From assembly GCF_003315515.1 (NCBI RefSeq), contig NZ_QNRY01000002.1:110739-174738 (forward strand): DNA of 64,000 bases, given 5' to 3'. The translations under genes were made by a program, and so were the position numbers. Of this stretch, positions 1 through 10,186 are shown one piece after another. The first letter of the stretch is position 1; every line of letters starts with the position of its first letter. The notes under the pieces were generated by a model that was given only the letters and a program-made list of their open reading frames with translations, did not search any database and was not told the DNA's origin. This stretch comes from Brenneria salicis ATCC 15712 = DSM 30166. GTDB taxonomy: Bacteria > Pseudomonadota > Gammaproteobacteria > Enterobacterales > Enterobacteriaceae.

Positions 1-260
1 ACCTCACCCGCCCCGATACATATCATGCTGATGACAGTCCACAGCAATAGTAGAACAACACCAAATAGCACACCGTTTACCAGCCATAGCAATACCGCCA
101 CGCTCGCCATACAGCAAAGTGTCAGTAACAGAGTCTGAAATAACGAAGGCGAAGGCAAACGGCGAAACACCACTTCAAGGCGGTGATCAATCTGCCAATG
201 TTCGCCCTGTTTGAACAGACGCTCCCACGCCAAAACCAGCAACAATGTAAACAGCGTCAT
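1..260 (-). CDS. ampE: AmpE, inner-membrane protein of the ampDE operon (partial, cut by window start)
   Basis: The ATG at 258-260 opens a frame that stays open to the window edge. It gives about 86 residues starting MTLFTLLLVLAWERLF, followed by GEHWQIDHRLE and two hydrophobic stretches. This matches the amino end of enterobacterial AmpE, a polytopic inner-membrane protein encoded with AmpD and linked to beta-lactamase induction and peptidoglycan recycling. It starts 4 bases after the ampD stop, so the two genes are an operon, as in E. coli. The carboxyl part lies outside the window. Confidence 0.9.
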   Translation of the reverse strand, partial: MTLFTLLLVLAWERLFKQGEHWQIDHRLEVVFRRLPSPSLFQTLLLTLCCMASVAVLLWLVNGVLFGVVLLLLWTVISMICIGAGE

Positions 261-264
261 CGTT

Positions 265-831
265 CTATACTCCCTCGTTCTCTTTCCTGCCTTCCTGAAT
301 CAGGCGATGGTAGTAATCCCAATCAAAAGCGGGGCCTGGATCGGTTTTACGCCCCGGAGCGATATGGCTGTGGCCGGTGATCCTGGACGGTGTTATCGGG
401 TAAGCGCTGACGAGTAGCCGGGTTATCGCCGCCAACTGGTGATATTGCTCAGTAGTAAAAGGTAGCGTATCCGTTCCTTCCAGTTCGATACCGATTGAAA
501 AATCGTTACACCGCTCACGGCCTGCATAACAGGAAACCCCCGAATGCCACGCCCGCTGGTCAAAAGAAACATACTGAATCACCTCCCCATCCCGACGGAT
601 CAGACAGTGCGCCGACACACGCAAATGGGCGATATCAGCAAAATAAGGATGAGCGCACGGATCGAGCGTAGCAGTAAATAACTGATCAATATAAGGTCCG
701 CCGAATTCGCCCGGCGGCAGACTGATATTATGAATCACCAGCAAGGAAGGCGCTTCCGCCTGCGGGCGACAATCAAAATGAGGTGAAGGTATATGTTTTA
801 TTTGAGATAACCAGCCATTTTCCAAAAGCAT
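265..831 (-). CDS. ampD: 1,6-anhydro-N-acetylmuramyl-L-alanine amidase AmpD
   Basis: Cytoplasmic zinc amidase (amidase_2 fold) that cuts the stem peptide from anhydro-muropeptides during cell-wall recycling. By removing the inducer it keeps AmpR-controlled beta-lactamase expression low. The 188-residue protein begins MLLENGWL, like the E. coli enzyme. The zinc ligands known in the family are visible: His34 in LVIHNISLPPGEFGG, and the late His and Asp in TGHSHIAPGRKTDPGPAF. The catalytic-side segment IGIELEGTD is also present. It is first in an operon with ampE and ends in TAG, so TAG is an ordinary stop codon in this genome. Confidence 0.97.
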   Translation of the reverse strand: MLLENGWLSQIKHIPSPHFDCRPQAEAPSLLVIHNISLPPGEFGGPYIDQLFTATLDPCAHPYFADIAHLRVSAHCLIRRDGEVIQYVSFDQRAWHSGVSCYAGRERCNDFSIGIELEGTDTLPFTTEQYHQLAAITRLLVSAYPITPSRITGHSHIAPGRKTDPGPAFDWDYYHRLIQEGRKENEGV

Positions 832-1080
832 CGGCGCTAACCTCGCATTATGTCGTTTGCCGGGCGGAATAAGGTGCGGTAAGTGGGATCTGCGTTTAAC
901 AAAAATGCCGTTGCCAACAGCGTACCATGTTTCCCGACATCATACCTAACCATTTGGATACAAAAGGTTTTACTATTTCGCCGCCCGTTTTTCGATATTT
1001 CCCATCAATTAAAAGATAAAAAACCATTGAGATAACCATCACGGTCAATTCCGTTGTTCAGAAATTTACAGAGCCATATT

Positions 1081-1096
1081 TGTGATGCAGATCACA
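1081..1096 (+). promoter_or_regulatory. CRP (cAMP receptor protein) site upstream of tsx
   Basis: TGTGA, six bases (TGCAGA), TCACA: a perfect match to the palindromic core of the CRP consensus. It lies about 165 bases before the tsx start codon. E. coli tsx has a CRP/CytR-controlled promoter, so catabolite control of nucleoside uptake is the likely role. The rest of the 832-1258 gap between ampD and tsx is AT-rich, and I saw no gene in it. I could not place the -10 with certainty or recognise a CytR or DeoR operator by eye. Confidence 0.75.
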
Positions 1097-1258
1097 ACAC
1101 CATCGCAATATGGTGAATATATGAACTAGATTCCGTGCATAGCATCAATTTTTATTTAAAATAATCGCGGGAATCCTCTCCTGTTTCTTTAGATATTACA
1201 AAAACTTATTTCACAACACTCAATGCCGCAGCGTTCCGCTAAACATAGGTTAACCGAC

Positions 1259-2119
1259 ATGAAAAAAACGCTCACCGCTGGTGCTTTAATCGCTTTATCC
1301 TACAGTGGGCCAACGGTGGCCGACACCAATAAACCAGGATACCTTTCCGACTGGTGGCACCAGAGTGTCAATGTGGTGAGCAGCTACCACACCCGCTTTG
1401 GGCCGCAATTAAATAACACCACCTATCTGGAATATGAGGCGTTTGCCTGTAAAGATTGGTTCGATTTTTACGGTTATGTGGATATACCCAAATTTTTCGG
1501 TGGCAATACAGACAGCCGGGGCGTTTGGGACAAAGGCTCGCCGTTATTCGTCGAAATAGAACCACGCTTTTCCATCGATAAGCTAACAGGAACCGACCTC
1601 AGTTTCGGCCCATTTAAAGAGTGGTATATCGCCAACAACATTATCTATGACCAGGGCCGCAATAGCGACGCACGTCAAAGCACCTGGTACATGGGCATCG
1701 GTACCGATATTGATACCGGCACCGATCTCTCGCTCTCTCTGAACGGCTATGCCAAATATCAATGGCAGAACTACGATGCCGGCAACGAAAACGAGTGGGA
1801 TGGCTACCGCGTTAAAGTTAAATATTCTTACCCGTTAGGCAGTTTGTGGGGGGGTAATATGACCTACATCAGTTTCACTAACTTTGACTTTGGATCAGAC
1901 CTGCGCAATAAAGATGGCCGCTCCCGCACCAGCAACTCAATCGCTTCCAGCCATATTCTGGCCCTGGGTTATGATAACTGGCACTACTCTGTGGTCGCCC
2001 GTTATTTCCATAACGGCGGACAGTGGGCGGACGGAACCGAACTCAATTTCGGCCAAGATCCGTTTGAAGTGAAATCGACTGGCTGGGGCTACTACCTGGT
2101 CATAGGTTATAATTTCTAA
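1259..2119 (+). CDS. tsx: Nucleoside-specific outer-membrane channel Tsx
   Basis: Outer-membrane beta-barrel that lets nucleosides and deoxynucleosides cross, and a receptor for phage T6 and colicin K in E. coli. The mature sequence starts near the E. coli Tsx signature [13 protein letters not shown], then [38 protein letters not shown] and the carboxyl end YYLVIGYNF with terminal Phe. The start at 1259 (MKKTLTAG) gives a normal signal peptide ending near VADTNK and 286 residues. An upstream in-frame ATG at 1223 would add 12 residues before the signal peptide and is unlikely. It sits alone between ampD and nadC, which are direct neighbours in E. coli, so this is a lineage-specific position. 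Confidence 0.95.
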   Translation: MKKTLTAGALIALSYSGPTVADTNKPGYLSDWWHQSVNVVSSYHTRFGPQLNNTTYLEYEAFACKDWFDFYGYVDIPKFFGGNTDSRGVWDKGSPLFVEIEPRFSIDKLTGTDLSFGPFKEWYIANNIIYDQGRNSDARQSTWYMGIGTDIDTGTDLSLSLNGYAKYQWQNYDAGNENEWDGYRVKVKYSYPLGSLWGGNMTYISFTNFDFGSDLRNKDGRSRTSNSIASSHILALGYDNWHYSVVARYFHNGGQWADGTELNFGQDPFEVKSTGWGYYLVIGYNF

Positions 2120-2147
2120 ATTTTTCAACCAAATAAACACAACATCG

Positions 2148-2178
2148 GGGCGAAGCGTTGCATAAGGAGGCTTCGTCC
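2148..2178 (+). terminator. Possible hairpin terminator after tsx
   Basis: GGGCGAAGC (2148-2156) pairs with GCTTCGTCC (2170-2178) over nine positions with one G-T pair and a 13-base loop. It starts about 28 bases after the tsx stop. There is no immediate T-run (the first is near 2196), so termination strength is uncertain. Confidence 0.4.
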
Positions 2179-2258
2179 GGGCGCAATACAAGCGTTTTTC
2201 AGGTCACCTTCGCTCCCCGGTATTTTGCCATTAATCATCAAAACAAGTAACCAACTGA

Positions 2259-3230
<972 letters not shown>

Positions 3231-3240
3231 GTCCTCTTTG

Positions 3241-3353
3241 TATGGTGGGCAATCCCTGCCCACCCCCCTTTGGGCCGCCACAACGTGGCGTTGAAAAATG
3301 CTCCAGACATTTTTTTATGGTGGGCAATCCCTGCCCACCCCCTTCGGGCCGCC
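3241..3353. repeat. Two tandem copies of a palindromic intergenic repeat
   Basis: Two nearly identical 38-39 base units at 3241-3279 and 3316-3353. Each starts TATGGTGGGCAATCCC and contains the perfect hairpin GGTGGGCA-N5-TGCCCACC, then a C-run and GGGCCGCC. The arms lie at 3244-3251/3257-3264 and 3319-3326/3332-3339. The spacer includes a smaller palindrome-like stretch around CAACGTGGCGTTG. The units follow the nadC stop immediately and precede ppdD, so they may end nadC transcription or be REP-like mobile repeats. The rest of the 3231-3554 gap holds the ppdD upstream region, and I see no gene there. Confidence 0.8.
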
Positions 3354-3554
3354 GCTTTCCGCTTGTCTCCGGCATCCATCAGGTTGCTGGTTGTTTCGCT
3401 TCACAAATTGCGTAACCGCTCGCAAAACTCATTTAATCAGCAGCAAACTCAAAAATCTTTTTCATAGCGTATTCCGGTTTGGAACCTACCTGGTCGCCAG
3501 CCTTGCTTCGGTTTTCTATCCTGTCGCCACAGACAATAAACAGGGAAATCCGAC

Positions 3555-4001
3555 ATGGAGAAACAACGGGGATTTACGCTGGTTGAATTAATGATCGTTA
3601 TTGCGATTGTCGCCATCCTGAGCGCCATTGGCGTTCCTGCTTACCAAGGCTATCTACACAAAGCCGCCATGACCGATATGCTGCAAACCATGACGTCCTA
3701 TAAAACAGCTGTCGATTTATGTGGCCTGGAAAATGCTGCCTTTACCACCTGCAACTCAGGCAATCAGAGCATTCCCGGCGGCATAACTTCACGCTATGTC
3801 AGTAACGTCGCCGTGAATCAAGGCATTATCACGTTGACCGGGCAATCAACATTGCAAGGACTGCGCGTTGTTCTGACGCCAACCTGGGATTCGGCGACCA
3901 GCACATCACGCTGGACAAAACGCTGTGCCATGGACAACAAGGCGGAAAGCTTACAATCCGCGTGTCAGGATGTTTTCCGCTTTGATAATACGGCGGAGTG
4001 A
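3555..4001 (+). CDS. ppdD: Prepilin peptidase-dependent pilin (type IV pilin-like)
   Basis: Small type IV pilin-like protein of 148 residues. MEKQRG is the leader, cut after Gly6 by the prepilin peptidase, and FTLVELMIVIAIVAILSAIGVPAY is the hydrophobic helix with the family Glu5. Cys pairs further on (LCGLENAAFTTC; KRCAMDN...SACQDV) could form disulphides. It heads an operon with hofB and hofC, the same order as E. coli ppdD-hofB-hofC. The set forms the pilin, the assembly ATPase and the platform protein of a type IV pilus or competence-like fibre. Confidence 0.92.
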   Translation: MEKQRGFTLVELMIVIAIVAILSAIGVPAYQGYLHKAAMTDMLQTMTSYKTAVDLCGLENAAFTTCNSGNQSIPGGITSRYVSNVAVNQGIITLTGQSTLQGLRVVLTPTWDSATSTSRWTKRCAMDNKAESLQSACQDVFRFDNTAE

Positions 4002-4003
4002 TC

Positions 4004-5446
4004 ATGACTGACACCGCGCATCTGATGGACGAATTACAACAACTGTGCCGTCGTTATCATGCCTTCTTCCTGGGGCTGGATGAACAGACTATCTCGGTTG
4101 CGGTCAACGCCTCGCCTTCTGCGGAAATGATCGCAGCACTGCGTTTTGCCGGCAACCGCAGAATTTTAATCGAGCAGTGGCCGCAGGCAAAAATGGAGCG
4201 ACAGCTTAACCCGACCAAAGCCATTGAGGAGCCTTCGGTAACCTATCCCACTCAACCGGATAGCCCCACCAGTGATGACGATCCGCCTGTCGTACAGTTT
4301 ATTAATCAGACGTTGCGGCTGGCCATTCAACGTCGGGCTTCGGATATTCATTTTGAACCGTTGCTGACCGATTACCGCGTTCGGCTACGGATTGATGGCG
4401 TGTTACAGGAAATAGCCGCGCCGTCCACGGAACTGATCGCGCGGCTCACCGCACGGTTGAAAATCATGGGTAAATTGAATATCGCCGAACGCCGTTTACC
4501 GCAAGATGGGCAATTCAGTCTGATACTGGATCAACAGGCCTATTCATTGCGCATTGCCACTCTCCCGGTACAACAGGGAGAGAAAGTGGTGTTGCGCATT
4601 TTACAAACTCATCAACAGGAATTGGAGCTCGAAAAACTGGGGATGTCCGAAAACGCGCTGGCGCAGTTTATCCAGACACTCAGCGCGCCTCAGGGAATGA
4701 TTCTGGTCACCGGGCCAACCGGCAGTGGTAAAACCGTGACGCTTTACAGCGCTATCCGATGGCTGAATAACGTCAGCCGTAATATTTGCAGTGTTGAAGA
4801 TCCCATTGAGATCCCCTTGTCCGGCATTAACCAGACGGCGGTCAATCCGAAAGCCGATCTGGATTTCGGCCGGATATTGCGTGCCTTGCTGCGTCAGGAT
4901 CCCGATGTGATCATGATTGGCGAAATCCGTGATGCCGAAACCGCAGAAATCGCAGTTAAAGCCGCGCAAACCGGACATCTGGTGATGTCCACGCTGCACA
5001 CCAATTCGGCAATAGAAACACTGAGCCGATTGACCCATCTCGGCGTTCCTGGCTATCTGCTTGCCACCGCGCTGAAACTGGTCATTGCCCAACGGCTGGT
5101 ACGCCGTTTATGTCCGCACTGTAAAACACAGGCCGAACCACTGCGTCACTTTCCTGACGAAATCTGGCGCGGGCCCTTGAAGCATTGGCAGGCGCAAGGC
5201 TGTAGCCACTGTTTTTCCGGCTATTATGGCCGCGTCGCCATATACGAATTACTGGTTATAACCGCCATGGTGCAACAAGCGTTGGTCAGCAACGTCGGTG
5301 ACCGTCAGCTAACCGCACTCTCGCGTCATGCCGGCTTTCCCACACTGTTTACGACTGGATTATCGCTGGTTGATGCGGGAATTACGTCAATAGCCGAAGT
5401 GTATCGTGTTGTCGGCGACGCCACTTCGCATGAGGCAGGAGTATGA
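4004..5446 (+). CDS. hofB: Type IV pilus assembly ATPase, GspE/PilB family (HofB)
   Basis: Cytoplasmic hexameric ATPase that drives pilin polymerisation. The 480-residue protein shows Walker A GPTGSGKT, an Asp box region VEDPIEIPLSGINQ, Walker B-like DPDVIMIGEIRD, a His box GHLVMSTLHTN and a CPHC zinc-binding pair near residue 370. The amino-terminal 100 residues are more divergent. ATG 4004 has GGAG five bases upstream, and a GTG at 3998 in the same frame is less likely. The ppdD stop (3999-4001) lies just before the start and the hofC start overlaps its stop. Confidence 0.92.
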   Translation: MTDTAHLMDELQQLCRRYHAFFLGLDEQTISVAVNASPSAEMIAALRFAGNRRILIEQWPQAKMERQLNPTKAIEEPSVTYPTQPDSPTSDDDPPVVQFINQTLRLAIQRRASDIHFEPLLTDYRVRLRIDGVLQEIAAPSTELIARLTARLKIMGKLNIAERRLPQDGQFSLILDQQAYSLRIATLPVQQGEKVVLRILQTHQQELELEKLGMSENALAQFIQTLSAPQGMILVTGPTGSGKTVTLYSAIRWLNNVSRNICSVEDPIEIPLSGINQTAVNPKADLDFGRILRALLRQDPDVIMIGEIRDAETAEIAVKAAQTGHLVMSTLHTNSAIETLSRLTHLGVPGYLLATALKLVIAQRLVRRLCPHCKTQAEPLRHFPDEIWRGPLKHWQAQGCSHCFSGYYGRVAIYELLVITAMVQQALVSNVGDRQLTALSRHAGFPTLFTTGLSLVDAGITSIAEVYRVVGDATSHEAGV

Positions 5447-6651
5447 TGAAACTATTCCGCTTATATCACTGGCAGGCGATTACGCCGGAAGGAGAACTCG
5501 CTCAGGGTGAAATAATGGGGCATTACCGCCATCAGGCTTATACCAGCCTTATCGCCCAGGGGTATCAGCCCTTGTCTCTCAAAACGGGACAATATTTATC
5601 ATCACGTTATTGGAAAGGCGAGCATCTTGGTGAATTGATCAAACAACTGGCGACGTTATTACAGGCGGGGCTGACGCTATTGGACGCCCTGAATTTGCTC
5701 GCAGAACAGCATGAGCGTCCCGGCTGGCGCTGTGTGCTTAAAGACATCACTGTCCAGATTGCACAGGGAAAAGCACTATCCGAAACCCTCGCCGAATACC
5801 CGCATATCTTTCCCGTTGTCTACCGCGCCTTGATTGCCGTCGGCGAACTCACCGGGAAACTTGATGAGTGCTGCCTGCAACTGGCTCATCAACAGGAAAA
5901 ACAGTGCCATCTGCAACGCAAGGTCATCAAAGCATTACGCTATCCTTGCTTCGTATTGATCATCGCCTTGCTGGTCAGCATCCTAATGCTGACCGTGGTA
6001 TTACCGGAGTTCGCCAACCTATATGCTTCATTCGATACCCCGCTTCCCTGGTTTACCCAGCAGTTGATCCACCTGGCAAGCTGGGCTACCAATAACGGTT
6101 TAGCCACGCTGCTGATGCTCTCGGTATTATGGCTGGTTTATGTCGGCATGCGACACAACAGGAGCGCATGGCAGGAAAGAGAGCAGGCTTGTTTACTCAA
6201 AATACCGGTGATATCGGACTTGATTCGCGGGAAATTCCTCAACCAGATATTCAATATACTGGCAATGACGCAATATGCAGGGCTGACCTTACCTGCCGGG
6301 CTGGATGCCGCCGCCACAATCCATCATCCCCTCTACCAATCAGCACTGCAACGAATACAAGCGCAGATTCATCAGGGCATCACCCTGCATCACGCGACAC
6401 AGTCGTTCGTTACGCTGTTCCCCGCACCATGTCAGCAACTGATTCGAGTTGGTGAAGAGACTGGCGCATTAGATAGATTATTTACCCAGTTGGCGCAGTG
6501 GTATGAAAGAAAAATCGAACAACAGGCCGAAAATTTGACTCAGACGCTGGAGCCTGTATTGATGATGGTGGTTGGCGGTATGGTCGGCGCAATCGTGGTA
6601 GGCATGTATCTGCCGATTTTTCAGCTTGGCAATGTGTTGGCTGGCGGTTGA
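5443..6651 (+). CDS. hofC: Type IV pilus inner-membrane platform protein, GspF/PilC family (HofC)
   Basis: Polytopic inner-membrane protein of the type II secretion/type IV pilus F family, thought to anchor the assembly ATPase. The 402 residues contain the duplicated T2SSF domain. The first repeat includes LATLLQAGLTLLDALNLLAEQ and VGELTGKLDECC, the second LAMTQYAGLTLPAGLDAA and VGEETGALDRLF. Hydrophobic segments lie near residues 165-190, 215-235 and 370-395. The start ATG overlaps the hofB stop (ATGA), so translation is probably coupled. Confidence 0.92.
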   Translation: MMKLFRLYHWQAITPEGELAQGEIMGHYRHQAYTSLIAQGYQPLSLKTGQYLSSRYWKGEHLGELIKQLATLLQAGLTLLDALNLLAEQHERPGWRCVLKDITVQIAQGKALSETLAEYPHIFPVVYRALIAVGELTGKLDECCLQLAHQQEKQCHLQRKVIKALRYPCFVLIIALLVSILMLTVVLPEFANLYASFDTPLPWFTQQLIHLASWATNNGLATLLMLSVLWLVYVGMRHNRSAWQEREQACLLKIPVISDLIRGKFLNQIFNILAMTQYAGLTLPAGLDAAATIHHPLYQSALQRIQAQIHQGITLHHATQSFVTLFPAPCQQLIRVGEETGALDRLFTQLAQWYERKIEQQAENLTQTLEPVLMMVVGGMVGAIVVGMYLPIFQLGNVLAGG

Positions 6652-6678
6652 TCCAGCCAACACTAACAGACGGCGCGG

Positions 6679-7722
6679 TCACTCGCCGTTAAAAACTCGG
6701 TTTTCCTGTTCAGCGACACGGATAAATGTCGTGCGTTTAGTCAATTCTTTCAAACGCGATGCGCCAACATAGGTGCAGGCTGAACGCAATCCCCCCAGGA
6801 TATCGCGCACGGTATCATCCACCGGACCGCGCAACGGCAACTTAACGGTTTTACCTTCCGCAGCACGGTATTCGGCAACGCCCCCAATATGTCTTTCCAT
6901 CGCTGAAGACGAACTCATGCCATAAAACAGCATCATTCTTTCGCCATTTTCCTCGACAATCGTGCCTTCGCATTCATCATGCCCGGCCAACATGCCGCCC
7001 AGCATGACAAAATCCGCCCCGCCGCCAAAGGCTTTGGCGACATCACCGGGAACGGAACAACCGCCGTCACTGACGATTTGTCCACCCAATCCATGTGCGG
7101 CGTCAGCACACTCAATCACCGCCGACAATTGCGGATAACCAACCCCGGTTTTGATCCTGGTGGTACAAACCGAGCCTGGTCCGATACCGACTTTCACAAT
7201 ATCCGCACCGGAAAGAAGTAGTTCCTCAACCATTTCGCCGGTCACGACATTACCGGCGCAAATCACTTTATCGGGAAAAGCTTCACGCGCTTTTTGCAAA
7301 AAAGTGACAAAGTATTCGGAATACCCATTCGCAACATCAATACAGATAAACTTCAGTTCTGCCGATAATGCAACAATTTGCTTCAGTTTGGCGAAATCGG
7401 CGTCAGACGTCCCCGTCGATACCATGACATGACGCAATACCGCCGCCGATGAGCGTTGTACGAACTGCGACCATTGATCCAGCGAGTAATGTTTGTGAAC
7501 CGCAGTCAACACATCAAAGGATGCCAGCGCCCCTGCCATGCGGAATGTGCCGACCGTATCCATATTGGCAGCGATGATCGGCACCCCGGACCATGCGCCA
7601 CCAGCATGGAGAAAGTTGAACTGACGCGCCAGTTCAACTTCAGAACGACTTTTGAGGGTAGAGCGTTTAGGGCGGATGAGAACGTCTTTAAAGCCCAACT
7701 TTAGATCTTCTTCGATACGCAT
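6679..7722 (-). CDS. guaC: GMP reductase
   Basis: NADPH-dependent deamination of GMP to IMP in purine salvage. The 347-residue length equals the E. coli enzyme. Family features visible are the nucleotide-site loop [11 protein letters not shown] with its catalytic Cys, [12 protein letters not shown] near the amino end, [25 protein letters not shown] for phosphate binding and the flap region [14 protein letters not shown]. It converges on hofC with a 27-base gap and is divergent from coaE. Confidence 0.97.
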   Translation of the reverse strand: MRIEEDLKLGFKDVLIRPKRSTLKSRSEVELARQFNFLHAGGAWSGVPIIAANMDTVGTFRMAGALASFDVLTAVHKHYSLDQWSQFVQRSSAAVLRHVMVSTGTSDADFAKLKQIVALSAELKFICIDVANGYSEYFVTFLQKAREAFPDKVICAGNVVTGEMVEELLLSGADIVKVGIGPGSVCTTRIKTGVGYPQLSAVIECADAAHGLGGQIVSDGGCSVPGDVAKAFGGGADFVMLGGMLAGHDECEGTIVEENGERMMLFYGMSSSSAMERHIGGVAEYRAAEGKTVKLPLRGPVDDTVRDILGGLRSACTYVGASRLKELTKRTTFIRVAEQENRVFNGE

Positions 7723-7909
7723 GGGATTCGAGTTCCTGGTTAGTGGCGGCGACGAGTAAAGCGGTTTTCAGTAACGATAAACCAAATGATTAATGCCATT
7801 CCCAGTGACGTTATCATACGCGCTAATATTCCTTCGGCAAGACTGCGATTTTGCGTTTATTTGGGATAAAATCGATGAAATTTACCTATTCATTTTCAGA
7901 ATCGTTGCC

Positions 7910-8536
7910 ATGACATATATCGTAGCCCTGACAGGGGGAATCGGCAGCGGGAAAAGCACCGTCGCCAATGAGTTTGCGAAACTTGGGGTAACCATCATTG
8001 ATGCGGATGTTATTGCGCGTCAGGTGGTCGAACCCGGCACACCCGTGCTGGACGCGATCAAACACCGATTTGGCGATAACATCCTGAATGTTGATGGTTC
8101 TCTCAATCGCTCAACGCTACGCCAACGAATTTTCGCTTCACTGCAAGAAAAGCAGTGGCTGAATAATCTGTTGCATCCCTTGATCCATGAGGAAACACAG
8201 CGACAATTTCAGACATTAACCGGATCGTATCTACTTTGGGTGGTACCATTGCTGGTAGAGAACGGCTTGCAACAATACGCACAGCGTGTTCTGGTCGTGG
8301 ACGTCAACCGGAATATCCAGCTTGAACGCACGCTGGCGCGAGATGGAACCAGTCTTCAACAAGCGGAAAACATACTGGCGGCGCAGGCGACCCAAGAGCA
8401 ACGTCTGGCTTATGCCGATGATATTATTGATAATAATAGTAGTCAGAGCGAACTCGCTCCGCGCGTTGCCGAACTGCACCGCCATTACCTTAAGCTGGCT
8501 GCCGCTGCTACCAACAGGATGACCAAGAATGAGTGA
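7910..8536 (+). CDS. coaE: Dephospho-CoA kinase
   Basis: Phosphorylates the 3'-hydroxyl of dephospho-CoA, the last step of coenzyme A synthesis. The P-loop GGIGSGKST stands at residues 8-16, followed by [14 protein letters not shown] and PLLVENGL, as in E. coli CoaE. The open frame extends 39 codons upstream, but family starts ([16 protein letters not shown]) match the ATG at 7910, giving 208 residues. The zapD start overlaps its end by 8 bases, so coaE-zapD-yacG look like one operon. Confidence 0.95.
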   Translation: MTYIVALTGGIGSGKSTVANEFAKLGVTIIDADVIARQVVEPGTPVLDAIKHRFGDNILNVDGSLNRSTLRQRIFASLQEKQWLNNLLHPLIHEETQRQFQTLTGSYLLWVVPLLVENGLQQYAQRVLVVDVNRNIQLERTLARDGTSLQQAENILAAQATQEQRLAYADDIIDNNSSQSELAPRVAELHRHYLKLAAAATNRMTKNE

Positions 8537-9281
8537 TGTGTCCTCAACTATTTTGTTTGAATATCCGCTAAACGAAAAGACGCGGACCTGGTTACGCATC
8601 GAATCGTTGCTACAACAATTACACCAAAACCATGCTCTGACCGACATGGGAAGCGCCCTGACATTCTTTAATTCCATCTCCGATCTGCTGGACGTGTTGG
8701 AACGCGGCGATGTCCGTACTGAATTATTGAAAGAACTGGAACGTCAGCAGCAGAAATTACTGCAATGGAGTGATGTGCCAGGTGTCGATATGGACCGGAT
8801 CCACACTTTACGCCGCCAGTTAAAAGATCAGTCTGCGGTACTGATGGCAGCGCCACGGATGGGGCAGATTCTGCGTGAAGACCGGCTGATCAGCATGGTT
8901 CGCCAGCGGCTAAATATTCCGGGGGGATGTTGCAGCTTTGACTTACCGACGCTGCATATCTGGCTTCATCAGCCACAAACGCAACGTGAACATCTGGTGT
9001 CAGGCTGGCTGGCCTCATTAGCGCCTCTGAAGCGTTCACTGGATATGATACTGGAACTGATTCGCCACTCCGGGACTTTCCGCCCACAAATCAGCCTGAA
9101 CGGTTTTTTTCAGGATAACGCCTCCGATGCCGACCTGTTACGTTTACGTATCGAATTAGCGCTTCAGCTTTACCCGCAGATATCCGGTCATAAAACACGT
9201 TATGCAATCCGTTTTCTCTCTCTGGATAGTGAAAACGGTCAAATTCCCCCGCGTTTAACTTTTGATTTAGCTTGTTGCTAA
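8529..9281 (+). CDS. zapD: Cell division protein ZapD (Z-ring associated, DUF1342)
   Basis: Cytoplasmic protein that binds the FtsZ carboxyl tail and bundles FtsZ filaments. The 250 residues align along their length with E. coli ZapD (YacF). Shared blocks are [75 protein letters not shown] and the end DLACC. It overlaps coaE and precedes yacG. Confidence 0.95.
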   Translation: MSDVSSTILFEYPLNEKTRTWLRIESLLQQLHQNHALTDMGSALTFFNSISDLLDVLERGDVRTELLKELERQQQKLLQWSDVPGVDMDRIHTLRRQLKDQSAVLMAAPRMGQILREDRLISMVRQRLNIPGGCCSFDLPTLHIWLHQPQTQREHLVSGWLASLAPLKRSLDMILELIRHSGTFRPQISLNGFFQDNASDADLLRLRIELALQLYPQISGHKTRYAIRFLSLDSENGQIPPRLTFDLACC

Positions 9282-9350
9282 CGTTGCGCCAAAGAAAATG
9301 TCAGAATTGGCATCAATACATGAATAAGGGAATTTGTCAGGAGAAATTAG

Positions 9351-9539
9351 ATGGATAATGAGATCACAACGGTACCATGCCCGACCTGCAAAAAGCCGGT
9401 AGAATGGACGGCACAGAACGTTTATCGGCCATTTTGCAGTAAACGCTGCCAGCTTATTGACCTTGGTGAATGGGCTGATGAAGAGAAACGCATCCCCAGC
9501 GATGATATCATTTCAGATAGTGAAGACCAGCAACACTAA
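9351..9539 (+). CDS. yacG: DNA gyrase inhibitor YacG, four-cysteine zinc protein
   Basis: Sixty-two residue protein with the four zinc cysteines in CPTCKKP (9-15) and [15 protein letters not shown] (28-42), the hallmark of YacG. The E. coli protein binds GyrB and blocks DNA binding by gyrase. The acidic tail ISDSEDQQH is also typical. AGGAG lies just before ATG 9351. It is last in the coaE-zapD-yacG group. Confidence 0.95.
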   Translation: MDNEITTVPCPTCKKPVEWTAQNVYRPFCSKRCQLIDLGEWADEEKRIPSDDIISDSEDQQH

Positions 9540-9569
9540 GCCTGTCGCCCTGGTGGGGGAGTCTGGCCG

Positions 9570-9603
9570 AATTCAGATACCGTAGCGAAAAAGCATCTGA
9601 ATT
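9570..9603. terminator. Hairpin between convergent yacG and mutT
   Basis: AATTCAGAT (9570-9578) pairs perfectly with ATCTGAATT (9595-9603) across a 16-base loop. It lies between two converging genes and could end transcription from both sides. No strong T-run is present, so this is a moderate call. Confidence 0.4.
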
Positions 9604-9619
9604 TGCCCGAGCGGAGCGG

Positions 9620-10012
9620 TCAGTTAGATTTCAACCAGCGGATCATTTCCGCATTCGCTGGCGGAAATTCGTCTTCCTTCAGTTCATCCACACTCACCCA
9701 GCGAGAGGCCTGTCCTTCGCGTCCATAGGGTTCCCCTTGCCAGCTTTCCACCAGGAAAAAGTGCAGAGTAATAATACGCTCCGAGGTAGCAAACGACTTT
9801 TCCCCCAGCGGCTTCGGGTTCGAGGCTTCAATCCCGGCCTCTTCACGCAGTTCGCGAACTAACGCCTGCTCAGACGTTTCACCCTCTTCCACTTTTCCGC
9901 CGGGAAATTCCCACATGCCAGCCATGTGAACGCCATGTGGACGACGAGCAATAAAAAACCGTTGCTCCGCGTTACGAATGATCCCCACCGCAACCGATAA
10001 CTGTTTTTGCAT
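9620..10012 (-). CDS. mutT: 8-oxo-dGTP diphosphatase MutT
   Basis: Nudix hydrolase that removes 8-oxo-dGTP from the nucleotide pool and prevents A:T to C:G transversions. The Nudix box is visible as GGKVEEGETSEQALVRELREEAGI, with the REUXEE core intact, in a 130-residue protein starting MQKQLSVAVGIIRN. ATG 10012 is preferred to an upstream in-frame TTG because AGGAAG precedes it and homologues start there. In E. coli mutT is co-oriented with and downstream of secA, as here. Confidence 0.95.
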   Translation of the reverse strand: MQKQLSVAVGIIRNAEQRFFIARRPHGVHMAGMWEFPGGKVEEGETSEQALVRELREEAGIEASNPKPLGEKSFATSERIITLHFFLVESWQGEPYGREGQASRWVSVDELKEDEFPPANAEMIRWLKSN

Positions 10013-10186
10013 CCTAATACTTCCTATCAAGCAAAAGGCGGTTATACCCGTTATTTTTCTGGTGCTGGCGCGTTAGCTGGTCAAACTCATTCCCGACGAA
10101 TTTGTTACTTGGCCGCCGCCTTCCCGCCCCTTGAAATCTATTGAGTATATGACCGCCTTTTCATTATGACCCTAATACAACTTCCG

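Noticed and set aside
3270..3591. Small open frames across the palindromic repeats after nadC
   Set aside because: They are produced by the repeat units themselves, have no ribosome-binding sites and overlap the ppdD start.
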